The notes: a model not told the origin generated them from the letters alone. Positions 7,882-16,206 are shown, counted from the first letter of the stretch. The stretch is DNA of 64,000 nucleotides from CAZAPG01 sp964486935 (GCA_964486935.1 CAZAPG010000021.1:40187-104186), one strand, 5' to 3'. A program made the numbers and translations.

Positions 7882-9240
7882 TTACAGTAATCCGCCCGCC
7901 CGCATGTCGCGGAAGGACTGCCGGTAAGCGTCAATAATCAGGTCAACATCCTCAGCCGTATGCGCCGCCGAAACCAGCGCAAAGTGGCCGTGCGGAATAA
8001 ACAGACCGTGTTTGGCCAGATGGGGATACAGCGCCCGCACCGCCGCTTTATTCTCGTTGGCAACATCCCGCACCGATTTGACCTCATCGGGCACAAAACG
8101 GGCCATAAACAGCGAGCCATCGCCCACAATGGCCACCGGATATTCCTCCTCGCGCACCAGCGCCTGCAACCGCCGCCGAATCTCCACGCCCAAAGCATTC
8201 ACTTTTTCATAAACTTCAGGATGCTCTGCGAGATAAGAAATCACGGCGATACCCACGGCCATCACCGGCACGCAGCCGTTAAACGTGCCGCCGTAGTAGG
8301 CTTTTTCGCGCATATCGCGGGCGGGGTCGCCGGTGCTGCCCAGCACGCGCATCACCTCATCGGTGCCGGCAATGACGCCCAGCGGCATGCCGGCCCCAAC
8401 CACCTTGCTGTAGGTGGCAATATCGGCCTGAACGCCGTAAAAACCCTGCGCGCCGCCGTGCCCCAGCCGGAAGCCGGTGATAATTTCATCCATCAGCAGC
8501 AGCACGCCGGCCTCGGTGCAGACCCGCCGCAGCTCGGCCAGCCATTCGCGTTCGGCGGGGATGGCCCCGCCCGCGCCCTGAATCCCCTCAACCATCACCA
8601 CGGCCAGCTCATCCTTCAAGCGATAAATCTTGTCAAAGGCCGACTCGTGATTATAGGGCAGCACGTAGCTGTGGGCCAGATTCTCCCCCGGCACGCCGAT
8701 GGAATGGGACATAAAGTGCGGGTCGTCAACCGGGCCATCCACCCCACCGATACTGCCCAGCACGGCATCGTACCAGCCGTGATAGCCGCCCTCGAATTTG
8801 GCCAGGCCCATTTTGCCCGTGGCCGCCCGGCAGATGCGCAGCGCGTTCAGCGTGGCCTCGGAGCCGGAGTTGCAGAAGGTCACTTTATCCCCGCAAGGGA
8901 TGGCCTCAGCCAGCAGTTCAGCCAGTTCCACCTCGCGCAGGTGAGGCGTGCCGTAGCCGGTGCCGTCGGCAATGGCCTGCTGCGCCGCCTCGACCACCAG
9001 CGGGTGAGCGTGCCCCAAAATGTGGGAGCCAAAACCGATACCGCAATCCACATATTCGTTGCCGTCAATATCATACAATTTAGACCCCTGCCCGCGGGCC
9101 GCATAAAAGGGGAACGGCGGCAAAATCCGCGCCCGGCTCACCGTCCCCGAAGGGATGACCCGGCAGGCCCGCTCATAGGCCTGTTCCGACTCGCGCCGCA
9201 TATCGCGCAGGGTGTCGTCAATATTGGGTGTTAAAGCCAT
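7882..9240 (-). CDS. Class III aminotransferase, glutamate-1-semialdehyde 2,1-aminomutase-like
   Basis: PLP-dependent fold-type I enzyme, 452 aa. GSA-aminomutase signatures are YERACRVIPSGTVSR near the N-terminus, DCGIGFGSHILGHAHP, the cofactor region VTFCNSGSEATLNALR, the Asp of LLMDEIITGFR, and the Schiff-base Lys in YSKVVGAGMPLGV. No other haem genes are near; it heads a catabolic run with an amidohydrolase and a binding protein. It is more likely an amino-group transferase on a small catabolic substrate than HemL. The leader (9241-9691) carries repeats rather than a clear promoter. Confidence 0.88.
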   Translation of the reverse strand: MALTPNIDDTLRDMRRESEQAYERACRVIPSGTVSRARILPPFPFYAARGQGSKLYDIDGNEYVDCGIGFGSHILGHAHPLVVEAAQQAIADGTGYGTPHLREVELAELLAEAIPCGDKVTFCNSGSEATLNALRICRAATGKMGLAKFEGGYHGWYDAVLGSIGGVDGPVDDPHFMSHSIGVPGENLAHSYVLPYNHESAFDKIYRLKDELAVVMVEGIQGAGGAIPAEREWLAELRRVCTEAGVLLLMDEIITGFRLGHGGAQGFYGVQADIATYSKVVGAGMPLGVIAGTDEVMRVLGSTGDPARDMREKAYYGGTFNGCVPVMAVGIAVISYLAEHPEVYEKVNALGVEIRRRLQALVREEEYPVAIVGDGSLFMARFVPDEVKSVRDVANENKAAVRALYPHLAKHGLFIPHGHFALVSAAHTAEDVDLIIDAYRQSFRDMRAGGLL

Positions 9241-9392
9241 TCGTTGCCTCCAGAAGTTGCTATCGCTTTTTAAAATACTTGATTAGCCACCTAAATTTAT
9301 CCTGTCTGCCAAAATCTTTATGGGGCACTGGTCATTTGTCATTGGTCATCTCACTACCCGACATCATATCATTTTTGGTAAGAAATAACCTC

Positions 9393-9645
9393 TCGCCAAG
9401 TTCGCAAAGACGCAAAGAAAAGAGAATTTGTAACTACTCAGCCGCCGGTTCGCCCCGCGTTAAAACGCCGGGCTGAAACAGGTGCAAGGACGCTAAAGCG
9501 CCCTTAATTCGCTTAAAATTGGGTTTTTGAGTCGGTTTTAACCGACTTTCACCTGTCTTAGCCTGGGATTTGAATCCCAGGCGACGCCGGCTGAGTAGTT
9601 ACGAGAATTTTTCAAAAAAACTTGGCGACCTTTGCGCCTTTGCGT
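9393..9645. repeat. Older interspersed repeat (GCAAAG / CTTTGCG type) split by a MITE
   Basis: The left part has TCGCCAAGTT (9393-9402) followed by GCAAAGACGCAAAG. The right part has AACTTGGCGA (9619-9628), an exact reverse complement, followed by CTTTGCGCCTTTGCG. Repeats of this vocabulary are scattered through many bacterial genomes. This pair flanks the 173-bp element at 9430-9602, which interrupted it. The whole 9241-9691 gap is non-coding; outside these repeats I see nothing definite. Confidence 0.55.
9430..9602. mobile_element. 173-bp MITE with 15-bp terminal inverted repeats and 8-bp target duplication
   Basis: GTAACTACTCAGCCG (9430-9444) is mirrored exactly by CGGCTGAGTAGTTAC (9588-9602). 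Immediately outside, GAGAATTT occurs as a direct repeat (9422-9429 and 9603-9610), a classic target-site duplication. Internally there are further hairpins, GTCGGTTTTAACCGAC (9531-9546) and GCCTGGGAT/ATCCCAGGC (9561-9582). There is no room for a transposase, so it must be mobilised in trans. Eight-base duplications occur in several IS families (for example IS6, IS66, ISL3), so the parent cannot be named. Confidence 0.75.
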
Positions 9646-9691
9646 GAGAAATTTTAATGCTATGTCGGGTAATGAGAAAACAAGTGACGGC

Positions 9692-10444
9692 CTACCCCAA
9701 CCCCTTCAACAGAACACCGCCATCCACCGGCAGCACCACGCCGGTGATGTAGTCTGACTCATTTGAGGCCAGAAACAACACCGCGTTGGCAATATCGAGC
9801 GGGGTGCCGGCCCGTTGCCAGGGGATGGCCTGTTCAATCTGTTTGGCTCGCTCCGGCTCTTTCAGCGATTGGTGGGTGCTGAGGCCATTGCGGATGATGC
9901 CGGGGGCAACCGCGTTGACATTAATCTGATGCGCGGCCAGTTCCAGGGCCAGTTGTTTGGTGAGCACGTGCACCCCGCCTTTTGAGGCGGCATAATGCGG
10001 CTCTTTTTTGGGCGGGGTAATCCCGGCAATCGAGCCGATGTTAATAATTTTGCCGCCCTGGCCGGCGGCAATCATGGCCCGCGCCACGGCCTGGCTGCAC
10101 AAAAACGCGCCTTTCAAGTTGACGGTCATAATCCGGTCCCACTCGGCCTCGCTGATATCCAGCAGCGGGGTGATGTTTTCAACCCCGGCATTGTTCACCA
10201 GAATGTCAATGCGGCCCACCTGCGCGACCATCTTTTCAACCTCAGCTTTATTGGCGACATTCACCTTTACCACCCGCGCCTGCCGGCCCAGCGCCTCGAT
10301 TTTGGCCGCGGTTTCAGCCGCTACCGCTTCGTCAATATCGGCAATAACGATATCCGCGCCCTCCTCAGCCAGCCGCAGGGCCAGGCCCTTGCCAATACCG
10401 GCCCCGCCGCCGGTTACAATCGCAGTTTTTCCCGATAATCTCAT
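9692..10444 (-). CDS. Short-chain dehydrogenase/reductase (SDR)
   Basis: Classical SDR, 250 aa: NAD(P) motif TGGGAGIG near residue 12, NNAG, catalytic Ser in IGSIAG and Tyr-Lys in YAASKGG, C-terminal TGVVLPVDGG. The start is ATG 10444, placed 6 nt after AAGGAG; a TTG one codon upstream is less likely. It is the last gene of the leftward Liv/ProC-like/OsmC/URO-D/FMN/VOC run. The Asp in DIDEAV after the second beta strand suggests NAD(H) preference. Substrate unknown. Confidence 0.92.
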   Translation of the reverse strand: MRLSGKTAIVTGGGAGIGKGLALRLAEEGADIVIADIDEAVAAETAAKIEALGRQARVVKVNVANKAEVEKMVAQVGRIDILVNNAGVENITPLLDISEAEWDRIMTVNLKGAFLCSQAVARAMIAAGQGGKIINIGSIAGITPPKKEPHYAASKGGVHVLTKQLALELAAHQINVNAVAPGIIRNGLSTHQSLKEPERAKQIEQAIPWQRAGTPLDIANAVLFLASNESDYITGVVLPVDGGVLLKGLG

Positions 10445-10534
10445 CAATGACTCCTTGAAAATAGCCCCCTCCCTAACCCTTACCCTGACAGGCGGCGGGT
10501 GGGGGTTGGTTAATTTTTCATGGCCGGCGACAGG

Positions 10535-10963
10535 TCAATCCGTTTGAAACAGTTCGATGACCTCGCCGTTGGGGCCGTTGAAAAAGGAGATGGTGGCCCG
10601 GATATCCTGCATCGTGACCTGTTTCGGCTCCACGGTGATTTCATACCCCGCCTGGCGAACATGCTCGGTGGCGGCGTGAATGTCGGTGGTGGTCAAAGCC
10701 AGGTGAGTCAGCGGGTCGTTGGCAGCGGGGCTGCCGGGGGACGGCGTGTTGGCGGTGGGCGCGAAAAACTCAATGTGACTGCCGTCGCCCATATCCATCA
10801 GCACAATACGCCGCTGTGAGGTTTTGCCGACGAAATCGGCCACAATTTCCATGCCCAGCACGTCTCGATACAGCCGCAGGGTGGCCTCCCAATCACGCAC
10901 CTGAATGGCCAGATGATGCAGGCCACAGCCGGGAATAACTTTATTTTTGGTACCCACGGGCAT
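10535..10963 (-). CDS. VOC (glyoxalase/dioxygenase fold) family protein
   Basis: 142 aa with two beta-alpha-beta-beta-beta modules. The first begins LHHLAIQVRDWEATLRLYRDVLG and ends HIEFF; the second has LTHLALTTTDIHAATEHVRQ and NGEVIELFQ. The metal-ligand pattern H...E / H...E of glyoxalase I and related enzymes is complete. It overlaps the end of the upstream FMN enzyme gene by 23 bp, so the two are co-expressed. Role (isomerase, epimerase or ring-cleavage) is not determined by sequence. Confidence 0.88.
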   Translation of the reverse strand: MPVGTKNKVIPGCGLHHLAIQVRDWEATLRLYRDVLGMEIVADFVGKTSQRRIVLMDMGDGSHIEFFAPTANTPSPGSPAANDPLTHLALTTTDIHAATEHVRQAGYEITVEPKQVTMQDIRATISFFNGPNGEVIELFQTD

Positions 10964-11966
10964 CAGCCACCTCCGCTTGAACCACGCGCAATATGGACGG
11001 GTCGATTTCAGCCAACGAAACGCAGCCGGTCAGAGACATGCTCCGCTGCAACTCCTCGTGCAAAATATCCATCATTGCGCGCACGCCGGCCCGGCCGTCA
11101 GCAGCGCAGGCAATTAAGAGCAGCGTGACCATCCCCACGCCGTTGGCTCCCAGCGCCAGCGCCTTGAGCGCGTCCGTCCCCCGCCGGAAGCCGCAATCAA
11201 CCAGAATAGTCATCTCCGGCGCGGCCCGGCGAACCTCCGGCAAAATTTGCAGCACCGGCACGGCGTAATCAATCGCCTCGCCGCCGTGAAAGCTGACTAC
11301 AATCGCCTCGGCCCCCAACGCCTGCGCGGCCAGCGCATCCTGCACGCTCAGGACACCTTTGACCACAAACGGCAGCGGCGTGGCGGCCACAAATTGCCGC
11401 ATCTCCGCCATTGATTTGGGCGACAACTGCCAGTGGGCCGGGCCAAGCGGCTCGTCCCACGCTTTTTCTTCAAAAAAAACGTCAATATCCATGCCGACGG
11501 CCACGCAGCCCACCTCTGCCGCCCGCTCCAGGTGGCGTAAAATCAACTCGTTATCACCGTAGGGTTTGACAATATGAACCACCGGCGCGCCCTGGTCAAC
11601 AATGGGGGCCAGTTCGTCCAGCTCAATTCCGCCGGTGGACATCATGCTGCCGGCGTCGGCCAGGCCGGCCGCAATCTGCTCCAGGTAAGGCGTCTCCCAC
11701 GGGCCGAGTTTTTCCAGCACCCGCGACTTGCACATGGCCGAAGCCACAATGGGCATGGTCAGCGTTTGCCCAAACAGTGTGGTTGTCGTGTCGGCGGGCC
11801 GGCTGCCGAGCAGTCGCATTTCAAACACCAGCGAGTCGATGTGCTGCCGGTTGAGCCGGTTCTGCGAGCGGGTCTCCCCGCCCAAATCCAGGTACGGCTC
11901 CATGCCCGCCGCCCGGATGCGGTCCAGTCCCTTGTTGAGAATTTCATCGTAGCGCATTGAGTTCAC
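10941..11966 (-). CDS. FMN-dependent alpha-hydroxyacid oxidase/dehydrogenase-like protein lacking the substrate Arg
   Basis: TIM-barrel FMN enzyme related to lactate/glycolate oxidases, 341 aa from GTG 11966 (an in-frame ATG at 11957 is equally plausible). Family features are PIVASAM, MSTGG, the Lys in FVVKGVLS, the catalytic-base His in VVSFHGG, and the phosphate-binding DCGFRRGTDALKALALGA. The family reads SNHGGRQLD, where Arg binds the substrate carboxylate; here it is SFHGGEAID, with Glu in that position. Either the substrate is not a simple 2-hydroxyacid or the protein belongs to a divergent branch. The next gene is a VOC protein, overlapping by 23 bp. Confidence 0.85.
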   Translation of the reverse strand: MNSMRYDEILNKGLDRIRAAGMEPYLDLGGETRSQNRLNRQHIDSLVFEMRLLGSRPADTTTTLFGQTLTMPIVASAMCKSRVLEKLGPWETPYLEQIAAGLADAGSMMSTGGIELDELAPIVDQGAPVVHIVKPYGDNELILRHLERAAEVGCVAVGMDIDVFFEEKAWDEPLGPAHWQLSPKSMAEMRQFVAATPLPFVVKGVLSVQDALAAQALGAEAIVVSFHGGEAIDYAVPVLQILPEVRRAAPEMTILVDCGFRRGTDALKALALGANGVGMVTLLLIACAADGRAGVRAMMDILHEELQRSMSLTGCVSLAEIDPSILRVVQAEVADARGYQK

Positions 11967-11992
11967 TCATTTCAGAATTGCAAAATCGTAAT

Positions 11993-12051
11993 GACGAAGG
12001 ACGAAAAACATCCAGAGTAGAACATTCGTCACCGGTCGTTCGTCCTTCGTC
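11993..12051. repeat. 13-bp inverted repeat, GACGAAGGACGAA family
   Basis: GACGAAGGACGAA (11993-12005) pairs exactly with TTCGTCCTTCGTC (12039-12051). It lies in the gap between the URO-D-like and FMN-enzyme genes. The same vocabulary reappears at 36846-36890. It is probably a dispersed intergenic hairpin. Confidence 0.55.
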
Positions 12052-12059
12052 CAGACAGG

Positions 12060-13058
12060 TTATTCCGTTTCTGCCACCGCCTGACGCAGCGCCCGCAGGT
12101 TGGCCTCCGGGGTGAAGCCGTTGGCGGTGCAGGTGGGGGCCAGAATAAAGCCGGTGCGCCCGGCCTGGGCGATGGCCTCCCGCGCTTCGGCCAGCACATC
12201 ATCCGGGCTGCCGTTCAGCAAGGTGCGGGTGGACACGCCGCCGGCCAGAGTTTTGGCGGTCATCTGCCGCGCCTGGGCCACATCGGGGCCGTAATCGGTA
12301 TGATTATCCCAATGGATAACATCCACCGGGTAATCGGCGACCAGATCAAACATCACGTTCTGGCGGCAAACGTGCAAAATGGTCAGCCGCGATTTGCCGG
12401 CGATGGCTTCCAGAATCGGCACATCGTAGGCAGCGCCAAAGGCTTCATGCTCCTCGGCGGTCAGGGCGTCGAAGTTGGCCATTTGGGTGGCCAGAAAAAT
12501 ACCGTTCACGCCCGCATCGAGGCAGGCCAGGGCGTATTCCCGGACCACATCGCGGATGACAGCCAGCCCGGCATGAAGCTTGTCCGGCGCGGTTCGCAAA
12601 TCCTGCACAATCCGCTCTCGCGAGTCGGCTGTCCAGCAGAGCATTCCGGCAATGGTCAGCGGGGTGTAGAGGGTGGTCACAAAGGGTACATCCTCATCCA
12701 GCGCGTCAGCAATATAACGGATGGCTTCCAATTCTCGCCCCAACCCGCCGGCGTGAATATTCAATTTGGGCAGCGACTCCCACTCATCCACCGACTGCAC
12801 CGCCGCATCCACCCAGGTGGGATGCACCCGGTCATCCTTGCTAAAGCGGATAGTCGGCCCCCAATCCTCAGTGGGATAAACGCCGGTGGGAGTCAGTTTG
12901 ATAATATCCAGGTCATACTCGCGGTACAGGGCCAGCGTCAACTCGGCCAGCCGCCGGGGCGACCACTCCTGCACGGCGTAGTGCCGCCAGAAGCTGTAAG
13001 GAACCCGGTCAACCGCTTCGCCGCGCAGGGCGGCTTCTATTCTTTCCCATTTGTTCAC
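12060..13058 (-). CDS. Uroporphyrinogen decarboxylase (URO-D) family protein
   Basis: 332 aa TIM-barrel protein of the HemE/MtaA/CmuA superfamily; GTG start at 13058 behind an AGGAAAGG Shine-Dalgarno. Visible motifs are NKWERIEAALRGEAVDRVP at the N-terminus, YDLDIIKLTPTGVY, GVNGIFLATQ, LHVCRQNVMF, VIHWDNHTD and LAGGVST. It lacks the N-terminal arginine cluster of true HemE. Such stand-alone relatives often act as corrinoid or methyl-group transferases in demethylation systems. No corrinoid protein is adjacent, so the reaction is unknown. Confidence 0.85.
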   Translation of the reverse strand: MNKWERIEAALRGEAVDRVPYSFWRHYAVQEWSPRRLAELTLALYREYDLDIIKLTPTGVYPTEDWGPTIRFSKDDRVHPTWVDAAVQSVDEWESLPKLNIHAGGLGRELEAIRYIADALDEDVPFVTTLYTPLTIAGMLCWTADSRERIVQDLRTAPDKLHAGLAVIRDVVREYALACLDAGVNGIFLATQMANFDALTAEEHEAFGAAYDVPILEAIAGKSRLTILHVCRQNVMFDLVADYPVDVIHWDNHTDYGPDVAQARQMTAKTLAGGVSTRTLLNGSPDDVLAEAREAIAQAGRTGFILAPTCTANGFTPEANLRALRQAVAETE

Positions 13059-13089
13059 AGTGATATCTTTCCTTTCCTGATTTCGCGCT

Positions 13090-13851
13090 TCACATCGCCG
13101 TCAGGCCGCCATCCACCGGCAGGGCCACGCCGGTGATGTAAGATGAGTCAGCGCTGGCTAAAAAGAGGGCCACTGAAGCCAATTCTTCCGGCTCGGCCAC
13201 GCGGTTGAGCGGGATACGCTCCAGCAGGCGCCGGCGGGTGGCCTCCGGGTCGGGCGTCTCTTCGATAAATTTGCGGTGCATGGGGGTGTTGACCTCGCTG
13301 GGGCAGATGCAGTTGACCCGAATGTTGACGTGGGCGTAATCAATAGCCACCTGTTTGGTCAGCAGCACCACCCCGCCTTTGGCCGCGGAGTAGGGCGCTT
13401 GTCGAGGCGAGGCCACCAGCCCCAGCATCGAAGCTGTATTGATGATAGAGCCGCCGCCCCGTTTGAGCATCTCCGGGATGGCGTATTTGCAGCCCAGCAT
13501 CACCCCTTTCAGGTTAACGTCGATGCTTTTGTCCCATACCTCTTCGCTGGTTTCGGTCACCATTGCCGGAATGGTCAGGCCGGCGTTGTTGAACAAGACA
13601 TCCAGCCCGCCAAAGCGGTCAACCGCCACGCGCACCATATTCTCCACCTCGGCGGCCTGGGAGACATCGACCCGCACAAACACAGCCTCGCCGCCGCCGG
13701 CTTCAATTTGAGCCACGGTTTCCCGGCCGGCACTTTCCGCCACATCGGCCACCACCACCCTGGCGCCCTCGCGGGCAAAGAGAAGCGCCGTAGCCCGGCC
13801 AATGCCGGAACCGGCGCCGGTTACAATCGCGACTTTTTGATTGAGTTTCAT
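13090..13851 (-). CDS. Short-chain dehydrogenase/reductase (SDR)
   Basis: Classical SDR, 253 aa: TGAGSGIG cofactor motif, ADVAES (Asp for NAD), NNAG, catalytic Ser in NTASMLG, Tyr-Lys in YSAAKGG, and terminal TGVALPVDGG. It lies 87 bp downstream of the OsmC-like selenoprotein candidate. The upstream gap contains GGTATC (13889-13894) but not the full operator geometry seen elsewhere. Substrate not determinable. Confidence 0.92.
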   Translation of the reverse strand: MKLNQKVAIVTGAGSGIGRATALLFAREGARVVVADVAESAGRETVAQIEAGGGEAVFVRVDVSQAAEVENMVRVAVDRFGGLDVLFNNAGLTIPAMVTETSEEVWDKSIDVNLKGVMLGCKYAIPEMLKRGGGSIINTASMLGLVASPRQAPYSAAKGGVVLLTKQVAIDYAHVNIRVNCICPSEVNTPMHRKFIEETPDPEATRRRLLERIPLNRVAEPEELASVALFLASADSSYITGVALPVDGGLTAM

Positions 13852-13938
13852 CTCATTTATTCCTCACCCGGACAAGCCGGAATTGAATGGTATCTACCCA
13901 AACAACGTTTTGCGCTTTGGGCCAGACAGAGCGCCCTT

Positions 13939-14493
13939 TTAGCCGGCCGCGTCCGGGGAGTCGCCCCAAATCAGGCTTTGCTCCAGGGGAATGCCTTTTA
14001 CTTCAACCTGAATTTGGGTGGGTACTGCCTGTCGCACGGCCTGGGTAGAATGACAGGCGCGTTCGGCGGTTCGCACTACGCGGGCCAGGTCTTCGGGCGG
14101 CGCGTCAGAATCCAGTTGCATTTCAATATCCAACCCGATGGGATTAGTCTGCAATGTTCCCTGAAGGGCCGACCCTTCGGTATGCATGCCCCAGCGGCCC
14201 TTCATAGTAACGCCGTTGAGTGGAACTTTTAACACAGCCGCATACTGCGGCACCTTGGTCATAAGTCAAAAGAGAACACCGGCCAGGAAGAAAGCCAGGG
14301 GCGGCGGGGCTGTATCATCGCCGCCCATATGCTCACCTTCATCGCAAACCAGGGTGTAAATTTTATCGCTGGCCGGATTGACTACTTTAACTTTGGCTTC
14401 CTGACGCATTTTTTCAACATATTTGACTTCTCCCTCAAGAACCACATCTCGGCGCTGGAATCCCTGCACCATTCTTAAAAAGTCGGTTGTCAT
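13939..14493 (-). CDS. OsmC-family peroxiredoxin-like protein, candidate selenoprotein (in-frame TGA at 14266-14268)
   Basis: Read through the TGA this is a 184-residue OsmC-fold protein. N-terminal half: IYTLVCDEGEHMGGDDTAPPP then LAFFLAGVLF. The next codon is TGA (residue 76), followed in the same frame by LMTKVPQYAAVLKVPLNGV and the C-terminal OsmC part (DSDAPPEDLARVVRTAERAC). In E. coli OsmC the peroxidatic Cys lies 11 residues after the Pro of PEELIAAAHAAC; here the TGA also lies 11 residues after the third Pro of PPP. The second active-site Cys (C147) is intact. A hairpin suited to SECIS follows. Start ATG 14493 is preferred over TTG 14496. It sits 29 bp downstream of the ProC-like gene. 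Alternative: a nonsense mutation giving two fragments, unlikely given the exact position. Confidence 0.8.
14237..14251 (-). promoter_or_regulatory. Putative bacterial SECIS hairpin in the OsmC-like gene
   Basis: On the minus strand GCCGC-AGTAT-GCGGC forms a 5-bp GC-rich stem. The apical loop begins 20 nt after the TGA and has G as its second base; an unpaired U flanks the stem. Bacterial SECIS elements are expected as a short stem whose loop lies about 16-37 nt after UGA with G in the first two loop positions. It lies entirely within the coding frame. Confidence 0.6.
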
Positions 14494-14522
14494 CAATTAT
14501 GTCCTTTCGGAACGATTTGCAT

Positions 14523-15368
14523 CTAACGTTCAAAATCTTGCATGTGGGGCGGGATCGGTTCGCCGCGCAGCTCTATGGAGCGAGCGGTCATGGCCAAAGC
14601 CCCGGCCCGAACACTGGCCGGCAAGCCTTTTTTCTGCATGGTGTGCAGCGAGGCCCAGGTCAGCCCTTCTCGGGTGGCAACCATATTTATAATTTCATCA
14701 GGGCTGTAACCACTATCACGAATCATTCGCCCGGCGGCCACCAAACCTTCACAGGCTAACTCTCTGGCCAAATCCTCCGGGATACCCTGGTCAATACCGG
14801 CTTGAATCAACTCTTTTATAATCAGGCATGAGTAGGGCGTTATAGCCGGGCCAATGCCGGTAGCGGCATCAACCAATTCATCCGGCAACCACATAATGCG
14901 CTCACAGGTGGGTTGAAAAAGCCGTTCCGCAACCTGCCGCTGTTCGGCTGTGGCTTTGTCATTGGCCGACAGAAAGCCAAGCCCGGCTTTAATCCAGCTA
15001 CTTGGGGGCGGAACTGCGCGGATAACCCCCATACCTTCGGCCAAATGGCGTTCCAGCCAGGGGATATCCAGGGCCGCGGCAATAGAAACAAAAAATTTCT
15101 CGGAATTGAGGGCCGGTCGAAGTTCTGCCAGCAGCCCTTCAAATTCCTGCGGCCTGACGCTCAACATGATGCCATCGCTTTTGGCCGCCGCGGCCAGGTT
15201 GTCTGCTTCCACCGTACCGCCATACCGTTCCTCCAACTCGGCCCGGCGTTCCGCGCGACGATGGGTCAAAATAAAATTTTCGCGGGGCCAACCCTGCTCC
15301 AAAGCTAATTGAACAACTGCTTCCGACATTGTGCCTACACCAATAACAGCCAGCGTGGGAAATTGCAT
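14523..15368 (-). CDS. Pyrroline-5-carboxylate reductase (ProC)-like protein, atypical signature
   Basis: 281 aa, 6-phosphogluconate-dehydrogenase-like fold: N-terminal Rossmann motif LAVIGVGTMSEAVV, SVRPQEFEGLL, and C-terminal helical dimerisation domain with GIGPAITPYSCLIIKELIQAG. In genuine ProC the region near the C-terminus carries SPGGTT; here it reads TREGLTWASL. The substrate site is therefore altered and proline synthesis is doubtful. It follows livF by 114 bp and precedes the OsmC-like gene by 29 bp. Alternatives are an imine or 2-oxoacid-derived reductase in the catabolic pathway. Confidence 0.8.
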   Translation of the reverse strand: MQFPTLAVIGVGTMSEAVVQLALEQGWPRENFILTHRRAERRAELEERYGGTVEADNLAAAAKSDGIMLSVRPQEFEGLLAELRPALNSEKFFVSIAAALDIPWLERHLAEGMGVIRAVPPPSSWIKAGLGFLSANDKATAEQRQVAERLFQPTCERIMWLPDELVDAATGIGPAITPYSCLIIKELIQAGIDQGIPEDLARELACEGLVAAGRMIRDSGYSPDEIINMVATREGLTWASLHTMQKKGLPASVRAGALAMTARSIELRGEPIPPHMQDFER

Positions 15369-15482
15369 GAAGTTTCTCCTGATAAAGATAGGGTCTAAAG
15401 GTTAAATGATTTTTTGCGGGGTGAGGCAAACTACAGGTTTTTACTGACACTTACCAACTTGATAAAATCCAGAAGCAGGCGA

Positions 15483-16202
15483 CTAAAGAATATCAAACAG
15501 ACTGGCCCCTTTCATAACCTCCTGGGGCGTGCCTTGCCGAACCACCTGCCCGCTGCGACAGGCATAAACCCAGTCGGCTATCTCTAAAGCCAGGTTCACA
15601 TTTTGCTCGACCAGCACTACAGCTATTTTCAAAGTATCCGTTATTTCTTTAATTTTTTGGGCCAGTTCCTGAGCCGCCCCAATCGCCAGACCGCTGGTAG
15701 GCTCATCGAGCATCAGCACCCGGGGCTGGGCCATCAACGCGATTGAGACGGCTAACATTTGCTGCTGACCGCCGCTCAAGGCGCCGGCTTTAAGATGAAG
15801 GCGCTCCCGCAGAACAGGGAATAGCTGAAACACGCGCTCTTTGCCCTCATACAGAGCTTGAGTTGAGTTGAGGCTGTAGGTTCCCAGTTCAAGATTTTCC
15901 TCAATTGACAAGGCTTCAAAAATACCGCGTCCCCGGTTGCTGGTTTGAGGAACCAGAGCAATTCCCTTTTTCACCTTTTGGTCGGGCCGCTGGCCGGAAA
16001 TATCTTCGCCGTTCAGCAACACGCTGCCAGCATCAAGCGGAATCAGGCCAAAGATGGCTTTCAGGGTGGTAGATTTGCCGCTGCCGTTTCGGCCAATAAT
16101 CAACCTGACCTGACCGGCCAGGGCCTCAACCGAGACGCCGGATAAGGCTTTCAGTTTGCCATAGCTGGCTTCCAGGTTGTTAGCCTGTAGATGAACAGTC
16201 AT
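15483..16202 (-). CDS. livF: Branched-chain-type ABC transporter ATPase LivF
   Basis: 239 aa from ATG 16202, 4 nt after the livG stop; longer frames upstream carry no homology. Walker A GRNGSGKST, signature LSGGQQQML, Walker B VLMLDEPTSGL and the switch His region VLVEQNVNLAL are all present. It energises, with LivG, the LivHM permease pair for uptake of branched-chain amino acids or related amides. Last transport gene of the leftward livHMKGF operon. Confidence 0.95.
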   Translation of the reverse strand: MTVHLQANNLEASYGKLKALSGVSVEALAGQVRLIIGRNGSGKSTTLKAIFGLIPLDAGSVLLNGEDISGQRPDQKVKKGIALVPQTSNRGRGIFEALSIEENLELGTYSLNSTQALYEGKERVFQLFPVLRERLHLKAGALSGGQQQMLAVSIALMAQPRVLMLDEPTSGLAIGAAQELAQKIKEITDTLKIAVVLVEQNVNLALEIADWVYACRSGQVVRQGTPQEVMKGASLFDIL

Positions 16203-16206
16203 TGGC

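Noticed and set aside
9228..9476. 82-codon plus-strand open frame in the 9241-9691 gap
   Set aside because: It runs across repeat sequence and the MITE end, has no Shine-Dalgarno and no recognisable domain.
14266..14268. OsmC TGA as a pseudogene or as the boundary of two real small genes
   Set aside because: The second half has no ribosome-binding site of its own, both halves form one fold, and the TGA is at the catalytic-Cys position with a hairpin after it. Kept as the alternative to selenocysteine.
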